Assembly (NCBI GenBank): GCA_025353435.1
Contig: JANXQR010000664.1
Coordinates: 1-6,312, forward strand
From: Acidobacteriota bacterium
GTDB lineage: Bacteria > Acidobacteriota > Terriglobia > Terriglobales > Acidobacteriaceae
Direction of reading: 5' to 3'
Length of the DNA stretch: 6,312 bases
The notes under the pieces were generated by a model. That model saw only the letters and a program-made list of their open reading frames with translations, was not told the DNA's origin and did no database searches. Positions 6,260 through 6,312 of the stretch are shown one piece after another (position 1 is the stretch's first letter; each line of letters opens with the position of its first letter). The position numbers and the translations under genes are program-made.

Positions 6260-6312
6260 TTACCCCTCCGCCAAAACTCTCCCAATCGCCGCAATCATCT
6301 GTTCAAACTGCG
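6260..6312 (-). CDS. Probable PadR-family transcriptional regulator, C-terminal 16 residues (runs off right edge)
   Basis: The minus strand is open from the window edge to a TAA at 6262-6260, giving QFEQMIAAIGRVLAEG. An amphipathic tail of this kind resembles the C-terminal helix of acidobacterial PadR-family regulators, which commonly precede ADOP permease genes. Regulators of this family are winged-helix DNA-binding dimers, usually repressors. Only the tail is visible: the DNA-binding domain is outside the window, so the assignment rests on sixteen residues plus context. If correct, it would be co-directional with the permeases and could control them. Another protein ending by chance in a similar helix cannot be excluded. 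Confidence 0.55.
   Translation of the reverse strand, partial: QFEQMIAAIGRVLAEG

Overview
The window looks like a piece of an Acidobacteriota chromosome, probably from the Terriglobia/Acidobacteriaceae. I base this on three things: the G+C-rich sequence, a run of very large MacB/FtsX-type permeases with no ATPase gene between them (the acidobacterial duplicated orphan permease, ADOP, type), and a preceding gene whose visible tail resembles a PadR-family regulator. All genes lie on the minus strand, so transcription runs from the high coordinates to the low ones.

Layout in transcription order: the last 16 codons of a probable PadR-type regulator (6312-6260); a 188-base spacer with a heptamer array, a perfect 8-bp GC-rich hairpin and a 14-base tandem duplication; a complete 875-residue permease (6071-3444); a 60-base spacer; a complete 886-residue permease (3383-723); a 125-base spacer with a C-rich/G-rich period 7-8 repeat; and the first 199 codons of a third permease (597-1), which runs off the left edge. 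The third permease has no stop codon inside the window, so a search limited to closed ORFs would miss it. No gene-free stretch exceeds 300 bases.

Each complete permease has the same order of parts. A cytoplasmic N-terminal prefix domain (FRSELDEEM signature) is followed by TM1, a periplasmic MacB-like domain, a first three-helix FtsX unit with a REMAVR coupling segment, a fifth membrane helix, a second periplasmic domain, and a second FtsX unit with an RMALGA coupling segment. One polypeptide therefore equals a fused pair of MacB-type half-permeases. No ATP-binding protein is encoded here, so any energising ATPase must act in trans or lie outside the window. Substrates cannot be read from the sequence. 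The usual family picture is a PadR-like repressor controlling the adjacent permeases, and this arrangement fits it.

I see no clearly novel system. The points most worth a second look are a CxxCH motif in the periplasmic domain of one permease, a possible RNA G-quadruplex between two of the permease genes, recurring short intergenic repeats and palindromes, and the uneven relatedness of the three paralogues.
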